The notes: generated from the letters alone by a model not told the origin. DNA of 37,413 nt from Patescibacteria group bacterium (GCA_022705845.1 JAKJDQ010000003.1:1-37413); one strand, 5' to 3'; shown: positions 16,678 to 24,423, numbered from the stretch's first letter. Translations and numbers: made by a program.

Positions 16678-16724
16678 ATTATCAAAAATTAAAAAACTAC
16701 TCTTAGTAATATAGTCTAAAAAAG

Positions 16725-16753
16725 AGCATATCAGCTTATTAGGCCTTGGTCAA
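16725..16753 (-). promoter_or_regulatory. rpmH operon promoter
   Basis: Minus-strand TTGACC (16748-16753) and TATGCT (16725-16730) with a 17-bp spacer. The first DnaA box starts 18 bp away, so DnaA binding could affect it. Confidence 0.65.
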
Positions 16754-16770
16754 TACTTACAGAGATTTTA

Positions 16771-16802
16771 TTATCCACATTTTATCAACAAAGTTATCAA
16801 CT
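16771..16802 (+). other. DnaA-box cluster upstream of dnaA (first half of oriC)
   Basis: Three boxes in the same direction: TTATCCACA at 16771-16779 (perfect), TTATCAACA at 16782-16790 and TTATCAACT at 16794-16802. Regular spacing suggests cooperative DnaA binding, either for origin assembly or for dnaA autoregulation. Confidence 0.8.
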
Positions 16803-16812
16803 TTTCAGTGGG

Positions 16813-16840
16813 TTGCTGAAAAAAATAGGCCTGTTATAAT
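16813..16840 (+). promoter_or_regulatory. dnaA promoter
   Basis: TTGCTG (16813-16818), 16-bp spacer, TATAAT (16835-16840) preceded by TGT (extended -10). It starts 11 bp after the last DnaA box, consistent with autoregulation by DnaA. Confidence 0.7.
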
Positions 16841-16867
16841 AAAATCAAAACTTCTAATCCCCCACCT

Positions 16868-18259
16868 ATGGACCACCCACCCTTAGAACAAATTTGGCAA
16901 GCCATTCTTAGTGAAGCTGAGTTAAACATGTCCAAAGCTAATTTCACTACTTGGTTTAAAAATTCCTTTATCTTTGATTATCAAAATGATATTTTAACTA
17001 TTGGTGTTCCTAATGCCTTTACTCAGGCTTGGTTTGAAAATAAATTTTCTAAAGATATTACTCAAATTTTCTGTAAAGTCACTGGCAACAAACTAAAAGA
17101 GATAAAATATGTTATCAAAACCAAACCTAAAGAAACTCAAAATGCCTATAATTTTCTTGCTCCCGACCCTAATGAACAAAAAAAAGATAAGATTAATAAA
17201 ATTAAACCAACAAAAGATGAGTCGTTATGTCTTGCGGCTGGCCTTAATGCCAAATATACCTTTGAAACCTTTATTGTGGGCAAGCACAATGAGTTAGCTC
17301 ATGCTGCTTGTTGGGCCGCTATTCGCCAGCCAGGAGAAACATATAATCCCCTTTTTATCTATGGAGGAGTTGGGTTAGGTAAAACTCACCTCCTTCAAGC
17401 TATCGGGCATGAAATGCTTCGGTCTAACAAAAAAGTTCTTTATGTTACTTCAGAAAAATTCACCAATGATTATGTTGATGCAGTTTATCATGGTCAAGGT
17501 AATACTTTTAAGAGTGTCTACAGAAATGTGGACTTATTGCTAGTTGATGACATTCAATTTATGGCTGGTAAAGACGGTACTCAGCAAGAATTTTTTTATA
17601 CTTTTGATCAACTCCACCGAGCCAATAAACAAATAGTCATTACCTCTGATCGCTCGCCAAGAAACATGAAAGCCGTAGAGGCTCGTCTTATTACCCGTTT
17701 TGAGTGGGGTATGGTTGCCGATATCGGACAACCAGACCTAGAAACTAGAATAGCAATTTTAAATTCCAAATGCCAACAAAAAAACTTCCCCTTAGACCCA
17801 TCAGTTATTCAATATATTGCTACAAATATAAATAATAATATCCGCGAATTGGAGGGGGCTTTGAATAGAATTATTGGATTTTGCCAATTTCATAATTGTC
17901 AACCGGACTTATCTATTACTAAACAAATATTAAAAGACTTTTTTATTGCAATTCAAGCCAATAATTTATCTACTCCTCAAAAAATATTAGAAGCTGTGGC
18001 TAATTTTTATAATCTCAATTTATCTGAGATTACAGGTAGTAGTCGTAAAAAAGAATTAGTAATTCCTAGACAGATAGCTATGTATTTATTAAGAACTAAA
18101 ATAAATGCCTCTTTCCCGGCTATTGGTCAAGAATTAGGTGGACGAGATCATACCACTGCTATGCATGCTTGTACAAAAATTGAGCAAGAAATACGAAACG
18201 GTTCTAAAATTAGACAAGACATAGAGCAAATAGCTCAGTCAATCACCTCTGTGTATTAA
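16868..18259 (+). CDS. dnaA: Chromosomal replication initiator DnaA
   Basis: 463 residues, four domains. Domain I (1-85; IWQAILSEAELNMSKANFTTWFKN) mediates self-interaction; a lysine-rich linker follows. The AAA+ domain has Walker A GGVGLGKTH at 166-174 and Walker B LLLVDDIQF with Asp 227-228. The C-terminal helix-turn-helix carries the DnaA signature IGQELGGRDHTTAMHACTKI. DnaA-ATP binds the boxes on both sides of the gene and opens the origin. ATG at 16868 has no Shine-Dalgarno; the family-typical N-terminus supports it. Confidence 0.97.
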   Translation: MDHPPLEQIWQAILSEAELNMSKANFTTWFKNSFIFDYQNDILTIGVPNAFTQAWFENKFSKDITQIFCKVTGNKLKEIKYVIKTKPKETQNAYNFLAPDPNEQKKDKINKIKPTKDESLCLAAGLNAKYTFETFIVGKHNELAHAACWAAIRQPGETYNPLFIYGGVGLGKTHLLQAIGHEMLRSNKKVLYVTSEKFTNDYVDAVYHGQGNTFKSVYRNVDLLLVDDIQFMAGKDGTQQEFFYTFDQLHRANKQIVITSDRSPRNMKAVEARLITRFEWGMVADIGQPDLETRIAILNSKCQQKNFPLDPSVIQYIATNINNNIRELEGALNRIIGFCQFHNCQPDLSITKQILKDFFIAIQANNLSTPQKILEAVANFYNLNLSEITGSSRKKELVIPRQIAMYLLRTKINASFPAIGQELGGRDHTTAMHACTKIEQEIRNGSKIRQDIEQIAQSITSVY

Positions 18260-18462
18260 TTGTAAATAAAATGTTTATAACCCCTATTTATCCACAGACT
18301 TTTTAAAATTAATTAATTTTTACACTTTTTATTAACAATAACCCTCAATTTCATCCACAATTACAATAATAATATTTTTAGCTAATATTACTTAGAAAAA
18401 ATAGTTATCAACCTTTACCCAGTTATTATTATTAATAATAATTTATATATAATTAAAATATT
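18260..18462 (+). other. oriC: DnaA boxes and AT-rich unwinding element between dnaA and dnaN
   Basis: Boxes: TTATCCACA at 18288-18296 (perfect), TTATTAACA at 18329-18337 and TCATCCACA at 18351-18359 (near matches), TTATCAACC at 18405-18413. The last box is followed after nine bases by four TTA triplets (18423-18434), the complement of the 3'-AAT-5' DnaA-trio, and then almost pure A/T up to dnaN. This is the order box, short GC-bearing spacer, trios, unwinding element known from Bacillus. Confidence 0.8.
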
Positions 18463-19599
18463 ATGCAATTAACAATTCTCCAAAAAAATTTACATCAGGG
18501 GTTAAATACTATTAGCCATATTGCTGAGAAAAATCTCAGTATTCCTATTTTAAATAATATTTTAATAAAAGCTAAAAATAATATTATTACTTTAGCAGCT
18601 ACTAATCTAGAGATAGGTATAACTAAACAAATTAGAGGTAAAATTATAAAAGAAGGAACAACTACCGTAGATGCTAAAATTTTTAGTGATTATATTGCTC
18701 TTTTACCTAATGAAAAAATTGATATCCAATTAGTAAATAAACAAGATTTAAAAATTAATTGTGAAAAATATAACACTGTCATTAAGGGACAAAACTCTGA
18801 AGATTTTCCAGTAATTCCTCAAATTGATAAAAAAATTAGTCTTACTTTATCAGTCTCCGACCTAAAAATAGCTCTTAACCAACTTCTATTTGCTATTAAT
18901 CCGACCGATAGCCGCTTAGAATTAACTGGTATTCTATTTGATATTAATGATAAAAATATAAACTTAGTATCTACCGATAGCTTTCGTCTAGCTAAAAAGG
19001 AAATTAATTTCTGTTTATGTTCCGGCACTATGGATTCAAATGGTCTAAAAATTATTGTGCCTCTAAAGACCATGCAGGAATTGGCACGAATTATTAATTT
19101 TCCTAATGATGAGCTAACCGAAGATAGTGATCAAATTCAAATACACATTGCTGATAATCAAATTTTATTTGTTTATCAAGGTGTAGAAATGGTGTCTCGT
19201 TTAATTGAAGGACATTATCCTGATTATATTCAAGTTATTCCTACTAACTTTAAAACCGAAATTATTATTGACCGAGGAGAATTTTTAAGAGCTATAAAAA
19301 TGGCTTCAATTTTTAGTGCTAATTCTAACGCCGTTGATTTAACTATTAATACCGATCAGCAACAAATAATAGTTGAGGCTGTATCAGGCCAAATTGGCAG
19401 TCATCAGGCTAAATTAGCCGCCAAAATAAACGGCCAAGATAACTCCATCCGTTTAAATTATCGTTATTTATTAGATTGTCTTAATGTTTTATCAGCTAAT
19501 CAAATATCGTTTAAGATAATTGACGATGTCAGTGCTTGTAAAATAACCTTGCCTGGCAGTGAAGAGTATCAATATATTGTGGTTCCGCTCCGTAAATAG
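18463..19599 (+). CDS. dnaN: DNA polymerase III beta subunit (sliding clamp)
   Basis: 378 residues with the three clamp domains: N-terminal LTILQKNLHQGLNTISHIAEKN…IPILNNILI, central ELTGILFDI…STDSFRLA, and C-terminal …RYLLDCLNVLSANQISFKIID ending in YIVVPLRK (usual clamp ending is near VMPMR). The dimeric ring tethers polymerase to DNA. It follows the unwinding region without a clear separate promoter or Shine-Dalgarno. The stop codon abuts that of the convergent holA with no spacer. Confidence 0.95.
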   Translation: MQLTILQKNLHQGLNTISHIAEKNLSIPILNNILIKAKNNIITLAATNLEIGITKQIRGKIIKEGTTTVDAKIFSDYIALLPNEKIDIQLVNKQDLKINCEKYNTVIKGQNSEDFPVIPQIDKKISLTLSVSDLKIALNQLLFAINPTDSRLELTGILFDINDKNINLVSTDSFRLAKKEINFCLCSGTMDSNGLKIIVPLKTMQELARIINFPNDELTEDSDQIQIHIADNQILFVYQGVEMVSRLIEGHYPDYIQVIPTNFKTEIIIDRGEFLRAIKMASIFSANSNAVDLTINTDQQQIIVEAVSGQIGSHQAKLAAKINGQDNSIRLNYRYLLDCLNVLSANQISFKIIDDVSACKITLPGSEEYQYIVVPLRK

Positions 19600-20631
19600 T
19601 TATTTAGCGTTAGCTATAGTCAGTAAAGAAAAAAGAGCCGTCTCGTTACCATGACTTCTTTTAGTAGACCAATTAAATTTTGTTAAATTATCTAATAGTT
19701 GAAGCAGATTATCCATTTTTAGTATTGAAGCCTGATTAATTAGTTTTTGGCTTACACTTTTTGGTAAATTTAGCGATTTTTCAATTTCTATCGGCGATTG
19801 CCCGGCCTCTAAGCGAGCCTTGATATCTAAAAATTGGAGTATCTGCCGGTTCAGTAGAACTAGACTACTGGCGATATTGTCTTCATTATTAAAAATTTCT
19901 TCAATTAATTTTGTTGCTTGGGATAATTTTTGATTACAAAAGGCCTCTATAAATTCAAATAGATGTTTAGTAGTATTATTTACTAAGAGATTAATATCAT
20001 CTATATCAATGGCTTTTTTATGATCGCTGCCGGCGAGATAATTAGTTAATTTATTAAGTTCATGGTAAATTTGCCAAAAATCGCCGCCAGTTAGCTCTAA
20101 TAATAGTTTTTTAGCAGCCGGGGTCAGCTCTACGTTTTTTTCTTGAATAAGTTGATTTAAGAATTTTTCCCTGTCTAGCCCTGTTAGTTTAGGATAGTAT
20201 TTTGTTAATTGGGCTTTTTGAGTAAGGAGTAAAAATAACTCTTGTTGATTTTTATTAAGTAGCTTGATCCGTTTATTATTGTCAAGGACTGCTGGCTGAT
20301 ATTTCCCTCCCCGATATTTCATTTCCAGATTATAGTCATTAATAAATAAATAGATAGATGGCAATTTGAGTGTATCTCCCTTTTTTAATTCACTGATTAA
20401 TCCATTTTCTACAGCCTGATTTTTACCAGCAAATAAATTATTAAGAGTGATAACCTTAGTGGAGTTAAAAAGAGATTGGTTATTAAGGACATTATTGAGC
20501 TCTAACCAATTTGTTTCGGGCACCTCAAAAGATTGCAGGTTACCAACAATATTAGAATCTAATGTTTTTAATTGTTGTTTATAATCCCGCTGAATTTGAA
20601 AACTTTCTGCGCCATAGCGGAAAAAAATCAT
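19600..20631 (-). CDS. holA: DNA polymerase III delta subunit
   Basis: 343 residues. The N-terminal segment MIFFRYGAESFQIQRDYKQQL, LNNQSLFNSTKVITLNNLF, YYPKLTGLDREKFLNQLIQEK, LLLELTGGDFWQIYHELNKLTNYL and the C-terminal helical SLVLLNRQILQFLDIKARLEAGQ match HolA, the clamp-loader subunit that opens the beta ring. It lacks Walker motifs, as expected. It begins five bases after nusA, so it is co-transcribed with it, and it ends against dnaN, the subunit it loads. Confidence 0.88.
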   Translation of the reverse strand: MIFFRYGAESFQIQRDYKQQLKTLDSNIVGNLQSFEVPETNWLELNNVLNNQSLFNSTKVITLNNLFAGKNQAVENGLISELKKGDTLKLPSIYLFINDYNLEMKYRGGKYQPAVLDNNKRIKLLNKNQQELFLLLTQKAQLTKYYPKLTGLDREKFLNQLIQEKNVELTPAAKKLLLELTGGDFWQIYHELNKLTNYLAGSDHKKAIDIDDINLLVNNTTKHLFEFIEAFCNQKLSQATKLIEEIFNNEDNIASSLVLLNRQILQFLDIKARLEAGQSPIEIEKSLNLPKSVSQKLINQASILKMDNLLQLLDNLTKFNWSTKRSHGNETALFSLLTIANAK

Positions 20632-20636
20632 AAACT

Positions 20637-21989
20637 TTATTTTTTGGTAGTAATTTTTTTAGTTTTTGAGGCAGGAGCGCTAGTCTTTTTTATTGTTTTT
20701 TTAGCTGTCGTTTTGGAAGTTTGCTTTTTAACTTTTTTCTCTGGGGCGGTTTTGGTTTTTTTAGTCTTCTCTTTTTTTGAAACTTCTTGGATTGAAGTCT
20801 CATTATTTTTATCAGCTGCGCTGATAATATCTAAATGCCAGCCGGTTAATCTAGCGGCAAGGCGGACATTTTGACCATCTCGGCCAATAGCTAATGATAA
20901 TTGTTCCGGGTCAACAATAACAACCGCTTGTTTATTTTCATAGTTTAGATTTACTTGTTCAATTTTTGCCGGGGCTAAAGCATTAGCAATAAATTTATTT
21001 GGATCATCACTATACTCAATAATGTCAATCTTTTCCCCGCCAACCTCATTAATTATAGTTTGGATTCGCGAACCTCGTTGACCAACACAAGAACCAATAG
21101 GGTCAACATTCTCACTGTTAGCGGCTACTGCCACCTTAGAACGACTACCAGCTTCTCGGGCAACTGCCTTTAAGTCTACTAGGCCATTAGATATTTCTGG
21201 GATTTCTAGATAGAAGACTTTACTAAGAATTTCATCGGCCGTTCTGGACAGGATAATCTCCGGTCCCCGATTACTCACTCGGACTTCTTCAACAAAGACC
21301 TTGATACGGCTATTGGGACGATAATTTTCGCTAGGTATTTGGTATTGGGGCGGGATAATCCCAACAGTTTTTCCGACATCTACTAAAATATTGTGGCCTT
21401 CACGGCGTTGAACAATTCCGCTGATTACTTCCTTTTCTTTGTCTTTAAAGTCTTCATAAATCATATCACGTTCAGCCTCTCTTAATTTCTGGATAATTAC
21501 TTGCTTAGCAGTTTGAGCGGCCATACGGCCATATTCTGTGTGGGTTGGCAATTCAATAATAATTTCATCGCCCACTTTAATGTCAGGTTTAATTAATTTA
21601 GCCTCACTAAGCTGAATTTCAGTTTTAGGATTAAATTTTTTAATAATTTCCCCATTTTCATCGCGTATTTCTGCCGGCAGCTGGTCTTCATGCGCCATAG
21701 CTAACCCCTTAGTTTCCGGGTCTATAGTTACAGTTGAATCCTGTAAATTTTCTAAGGTTAGCGGGGCATTAAAGGTTGGGAGAGGGACGTCTTCCACCAC
21801 TGTCTTAACATCATAGACCTTAATTTTAGAAAGGTCTTCATTAAATCTGACTTTAATATTTTGATTTTTGTCGCCATAGTCTTTACGATAAGCGGCAGCT
21901 AGGGCTGATTCAATAGCCTCAATAACTGCCTCATAATTGAGGTTTTTTTCCTCGCAGATAAGTTTAATGGCATTCATTAATTCAGACAT
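20637..21989 (-). CDS. nusA: Transcription termination/antitermination factor NusA, with an N-domain insertion and lysine-rich tail
   Basis: 450 residues. The RNA-polymerase-binding N-domain (LNYEAVIEAIESALAAAYRKDYG) is interrupted at about 66-124 by an insertion absent from classical NusA, before VGDEIIIEL and GRMAAQTAKQVIIQKLREAER. S1 domain at about 187-250, KH1 at 265-335 (DPIGSCVGQRGSRIQTIINE), KH2 at 340-390 (LAIGRDGQNVRLAARLTGW). After 400 comes a Lys/Thr/Ala/Pro tail; the acidic repeats of E. coli NusA are missing. NusA modulates pausing and hairpin-dependent termination. Its leader contains a terminator-like hairpin. Confidence 0.94.
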   Translation of the reverse strand: MSELMNAIKLICEEKNLNYEAVIEAIESALAAAYRKDYGDKNQNIKVRFNEDLSKIKVYDVKTVVEDVPLPTFNAPLTLENLQDSTVTIDPETKGLAMAHEDQLPAEIRDENGEIIKKFNPKTEIQLSEAKLIKPDIKVGDEIIIELPTHTEYGRMAAQTAKQVIIQKLREAERDMIYEDFKDKEKEVISGIVQRREGHNILVDVGKTVGIIPPQYQIPSENYRPNSRIKVFVEEVRVSNRGPEIILSRTADEILSKVFYLEIPEISNGLVDLKAVAREAGSRSKVAVAANSENVDPIGSCVGQRGSRIQTIINEVGGEKIDIIEYSDDPNKFIANALAPAKIEQVNLNYENKQAVVIVDPEQLSLAIGRDGQNVRLAARLTGWHLDIISAADKNNETSIQEVSKKEKTKKTKTAPEKKVKKQTSKTTAKKTIKKTSAPASKTKKITTKK

Positions 21990-22007
21990 AGAAAAAAATT
22001 AGCTGAT

Positions 22008-22035
22008 AAAAAAAGCTAGTTTAATCTAAACTAGC
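22008..22035 (-). terminator. Terminator-like hairpin in the nusA leader
   Basis: A 9-bp perfect stem GCTAGTTTA / TAAACTAGC with a three-base loop (22015-22035) is followed on the minus strand by seven T (22014-22008). It lies between the promoter and the nusA ATG at 21989, not after a gene, so it would act as an attenuator or 5' stabiliser. Confidence 0.6.
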
Positions 22036-22043
22036 ATAAACTA

Positions 22044-22071
22044 ATTATCTCAGAAATTATAGCTTTGTCAA
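22044..22071 (-). promoter_or_regulatory. nusA-holA promoter
   Basis: Minus-strand TTGACA (22066-22071) and GATAAT (22044-22049), 16-bp spacer; a second possible -10, TATAAT, is at 22056-22061. The -35 lies in a 19-bp palindrome shared with the divergent promoter. Confidence 0.65.
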
Positions 22072-22082
22072 TTATTGACAAA
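22064..22082. promoter_or_regulatory. Palindrome shared by divergent promoters (possible operator)
   Basis: TTTGTCAAT, one central base, then its exact complement ATTGACAAA. Each arm supplies the TTGACA of one of two divergent promoters (nusA to the left, lipoprotein to the right). Confidence 0.5.
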
Positions 22083-22103
22083 ATTTACTTTATGTGTTAC
22101 TTT
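22075..22103 (+). promoter_or_regulatory. Promoter of the lipoprotein gene
   Basis: TTGACA (22075-22080), 17-bp spacer ending in TGT, then TACTTT (22098-22103). The -10 is weak but has the extended TGN. Confidence 0.5.
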
Positions 22104-22150
22104 ACTATTAAAGTACCTAAAAAATATAAATAAATAAAAGGAGGTGCCCA

Positions 22151-22669
22151 ATGAGACACTCATGCTTTTTCATCGCCCTAGTAGGTATCACTCTGGTCAT
22201 TGCTGCTTGTAGCAGCAATACAGCCAGAGTGGAGGTTGGGTTGGACGCCAACGGTCAACAGATTTTAGCTGTTGACGCGAAAGGCGTCCTACCTGCTGAG
22301 AATTGGATCCAGTTGAGGGGTGACCAAGACTGGATAAGTTTACGGGCCTATTATTTGCAAAAGGCCCGTGAAGCTACCACTCCTGAAGCTAGCCAGGCCT
22401 GGTTAGACTTGGCTAATCAGGTGGCCGGACAAGGGACCACTCTGGCAAGACTAGTGAATGCCAGTGATTATCGGATCGTCGTGTTAGATGGTCCCTTCGC
22501 TGGTATTACTCTGGAGCCCGGTGAAACCAGCCCCACCGAGGTCCGGGTACCTGTGGGAAGTTTGATATTTTCCGTTGCCAATTGGGGTTGTGGGTGTAAT
22601 AATTTACGAACAATTATCGTCCGGCAAATTTCGGCCGGACAAAAAACAGTGGTTATTGTTAACAAATAA
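22151..22669 (+). CDS. Hypothetical lipoprotein, GC-richer than its surroundings
   Basis: 172 residues. Signal peptide with lipobox IAAC; the Cys at about residue 20 would be lipidated through Lgt. The mature part shows no recognised domain: AYYLQKAREATTPEASQAWLDLANQVAG looks helical, and the C-terminal half (SDYRIVVLDGPFAGITLEPGETSPTEV) looks beta-rich, with two Cys in GCGCNNLR. The ribosome site AAAGGAGG before the ATG is textbook, unlike nearly all neighbours. Codon choice is richer in G/C (GGC, CTG, GCC, CGG) than the adjacent genes. Single-gene unit between nusA and the pilin array, with its own promoter and terminator. Possible recent acquisition. Confidence 0.75.
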   Translation: MRHSCFFIALVGITLVIAACSSNTARVEVGLDANGQQILAVDAKGVLPAENWIQLRGDQDWISLRAYYLQKAREATTPEASQAWLDLANQVAGQGTTLARLVNASDYRIVVLDGPFAGITLEPGETSPTEVRVPVGSLIFSVANWGCGCNNLRTIIVRQISAGQKTVVIVNK

Positions 22670-22675
22670 CCACTT

Positions 22676-22705
22676 CCCGCTAGTAATAGCGGGTTTTTAT
22701 TTTTT
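22676..22705 (+). terminator. Terminator of the lipoprotein gene
   Basis: CCCGCTA / TAGCGGG with a four-base loop followed by TTTTTATTTTTT. A second perfect 9-bp hairpin (22648-22674) stands directly before it and contains the stop codon in its right arm. Confidence 0.85.
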
Positions 22706-23120
22706 AAGCTGATCCTTGCCCTCCGCTCTCTCCGCCATTTGGTAAATTTTGGAAGATGAAGTAAGTAATAGCGTAAGCTAAAACAACAATAAGAAGTCCA
22801 ATAGCGGCTCGTTGAATAATGTTTTGCGCTTTTTTAACTTGGGTATCATTACCACCAGCGGTCATCCATAATATGCCGGCATAAATCATTAAGATAACAA
22901 AAATGGTGCCCAACAGACCAAGGACTACTTGTATTATAGTGGCTATATTGTCTAATAATGTATTCTCGTTGGTGTTGACGTCATAACTACCCCTAGCTAC
23001 TGACTCCAGATTGTTCATTACCGAACTTGTTGAGTAAGCTTTAACCGTATGGCCACCAAATAATAGTTGACCGACTATAATTATAGTCCAAACGCTTGTA
23101 GCAAATATTTTTTTAGTCAT
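22704..23120 (-). CDS. Pilin-like protein 6 (TrbC/VirB2-type fold)
   Basis: 138 residues. Signal peptide ending near HTVKA; a short polar segment; then two hydrophobic helices joined by the family loop ILWMTAGGNDTQVKKAQNIIQRAAIGLLIVVLAYAITYFIF (quoted in parts: WMTAGGNDTQVKKAQ, IGLLIVVLAYAITYF). A glycine/serine-rich tail (NGGESGGQGSA) follows. The two-helix architecture with a cleaved signal and a cytoplasmic basic loop matches type IV secretion major pilins. Last gene of the pilin-like array, six bases after the previous one. Confidence 0.75.
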   Translation of the reverse strand: MTKKIFATSVWTIIIVGQLLFGGHTVKAYSTSSVMNNLESVARGSYDVNTNENTLLDNIATIIQVVLGLLGTIFVILMIYAGILWMTAGGNDTQVKKAQNIIQRAAIGLLIVVLAYAITYFIFQNLPNGGESGGQGSA

Positions 23121-23125
23121 ATTTA

Positions 23126-23575
23126 TTATGTAGTTATATAATAATCTCTATATTTTAATGGCACATGCTGGACACGAAAAACGACATTTAAGATAAAATA
23201 TGTAATAGCGTAGGCCAATACCACAATAAAAAGTCCAATAGCTGACCGTTGAATAATGTTTTGCGCTTTTTTAACTTGTTCATCCTTACCGCCAGCAGTC
23301 ATCCACAGAATGCCGCCATAGATTATTAAGATAAAAAAGATGACACCAATTAAGCCATAGACGATATTAACAATATTAGCGACTATAGGGAGAACACTGT
23401 CTTTGGTGGTGTCATAACCAGCAACTTCCCCTGTCATTTTAATTGTATTGTCAGAGAAGGCATCCTCAATACCCCGCGCCGTTATAAAGTGCAGAGGCGT
23501 TATTATGGTCATGATCGTTATAATAATAATGACTACACGTTGATTTATTATTTTAAAGAAATGGGATTTTATCAC
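23126..23575 (-). CDS. Pilin-like protein 5
   Basis: 149 residues from a GTG start that overlaps the TGA stop of the upstream paralogue (GTGA). Signal segment VVIIIITIMTIITPLHF with likely cleavage near ITA. The helix-loop-helix core FFILIIYGGILWMTAGGK / DEQVKKAQNIIQRSAIGLF is nearly identical, also at DNA level, to protein 4; the N-terminal third and the C-terminal tail (FRVQHVPLKYRDYYITT) are unrelated to it. Suggests copying or conversion of the membrane core. Confidence 0.72.
   Translation of the reverse strand: MIKSHFFKIINQRVVIIIITIMTIITPLHFITARGIEDAFSDNTIKMTGEVAGYDTTKDSVLPIVANIVNIVYGLIGVIFFILIIYGGILWMTAGGKDEQVKKAQNIIQRSAIGLFIVVLAYAITYFILNVVFRVQHVPLKYRDYYITT
23203..23375. repeat. Direct repeat, copy 1 (core of pilin-like gene 5)
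   Basis: 173 bp matching 23601-23773 at 169 positions by my count (one mismatch near the middle, three near the promoter-distal end of the + strand reading). Covers the two-helix core. Confidence 0.85.
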
Positions 23576-23958
23576 AAAATTTGTTTAAGAATGAAGTAAG
23601 TAATAGCGTAGGCCAATACCACAATAAAAAGTCCAATAGCTGACCGTTGAATAATGTTTTGCGCTTTTTTAACTTGTTCATCCTTACCGCCAGCAGTCAT
23701 CCACAGAATACCGCCATAGATTATTAAGATAAAAAAGATGACACCAATTAACTCATAAACGATATTAACAATAAGTTGTATTTGGCTCAATAAATCGTTA
23801 TCTCTGGGCCCCATCTCCCATTCAGTTATGGTAACCCCATTTAAAAAAAGTTGTTGTGCTTCTTCATTGTCGGCGTGACAAATAAGGGGGATAGGGATAA
23901 TAGTATAGAGACAAATTATTAAAGAAACAATATTAAGTAAAATTTTCTTACGTTTCAT
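23572..23958 (-). CDS. Pilin-like protein 4
   Basis: 128 residues. Signal peptide IVSLIICLYTIIPIPLI with likely cleavage after CHA; short extracellular part (DNEEAQQLFLNGVTITEWEM); core ELIGVIFFILIIYGG, WMTAGGKDEQVKKAQ, SAIGLFIVVLAYAITYF. It ends right after the second helix (KQIL), with no tail. Stop is TGA and overlaps the next start, implying coupled translation with protein 5. Confidence 0.72.
   Translation of the reverse strand: MKRKKILLNIVSLIICLYTIIPIPLICHADNEEAQQLFLNGVTITEWEMGPRDNDLLSQIQLIVNIVYELIGVIFFILIIYGGILWMTAGGKDEQVKKAQNIIQRSAIGLFIVVLAYAITYFILKQIL
23601..23773. repeat. Direct repeat, copy 2 (core of pilin-like gene 4)
   Basis: Partner of 23203-23375, offset 398 bp, four mismatches in 173 positions. 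Confidence 0.85.
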
Positions 23959-23971
23959 AGTGACGCATAAA

Positions 23972-24370
23972 TCATATCAAGGCTTGCCCTATAAACATTG
24001 TTATGGCATAAGCTGAAAGTACTATAATAAGGCCAATAACTGCCGTTGTAATGGTTTTTTGGGCGTTTTTTAGCTGAGTATCATTACCGCCAGCAGTCAT
24101 CCACAGAATGCCGCCATAGATTATTAAAACAAAAAATAATATCCCTACTAAGGCTAAAACAGAGCCAACTATTTGTCCGGCTCTGGACTGAAGCGTAACC
24201 CCAGTTTTTAAACCAGCCTTCGTGGCTGCGGCATCAAGACCAAAAGATTTATCTTCTTCTGCCCTGGCACTAAGTAGAAAGAAATTACTGTGGATTAATG
24301 TCATTGACAGGATAGGTATTCCTATTAACCACACTATATTCTTTTTAATGGGAACTAATTTTTTAGCCAT
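23972..24370 (-). CDS. Pilin-like protein 3
   Basis: 132 residues. Signal segment IVWLIGIPILSMTLIHSNFF, likely cleaved after ARA; extracellular linker (EEDKSFGLDAAATKAGLKTG); core ILFFVLIIYGGILWMTAGG, NDTQLKNAQKTITTAVIGL, then IVLSAYAITMFIGQALI. First gene after the internal terminator at 24424-24453; TATAAT at 24411-24416 (minus strand) may be a -10 for a separate transcript, but no -35 is convincing. Confidence 0.75.
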   Translation of the reverse strand: MAKKLVPIKKNIVWLIGIPILSMTLIHSNFFLLSARAEEDKSFGLDAAATKAGLKTGVTLQSRAGQIVGSVLALVGILFFVLIIYGGILWMTAGGNDTQLKNAQKTITTAVIGLIIVLSAYAITMFIGQALI

Positions 24371-24423
24371 GTAAGACTATTTAAAAATTTTGTCTCAGCA
24401 TAATTACTATATTATACTGAGGC

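Noticed and set aside
23203-23773. Repeated segments as CRISPR or insertion-sequence traces
   Set aside because: They are in-frame halves of paralogous genes with no terminal inverted repeats or spacers.
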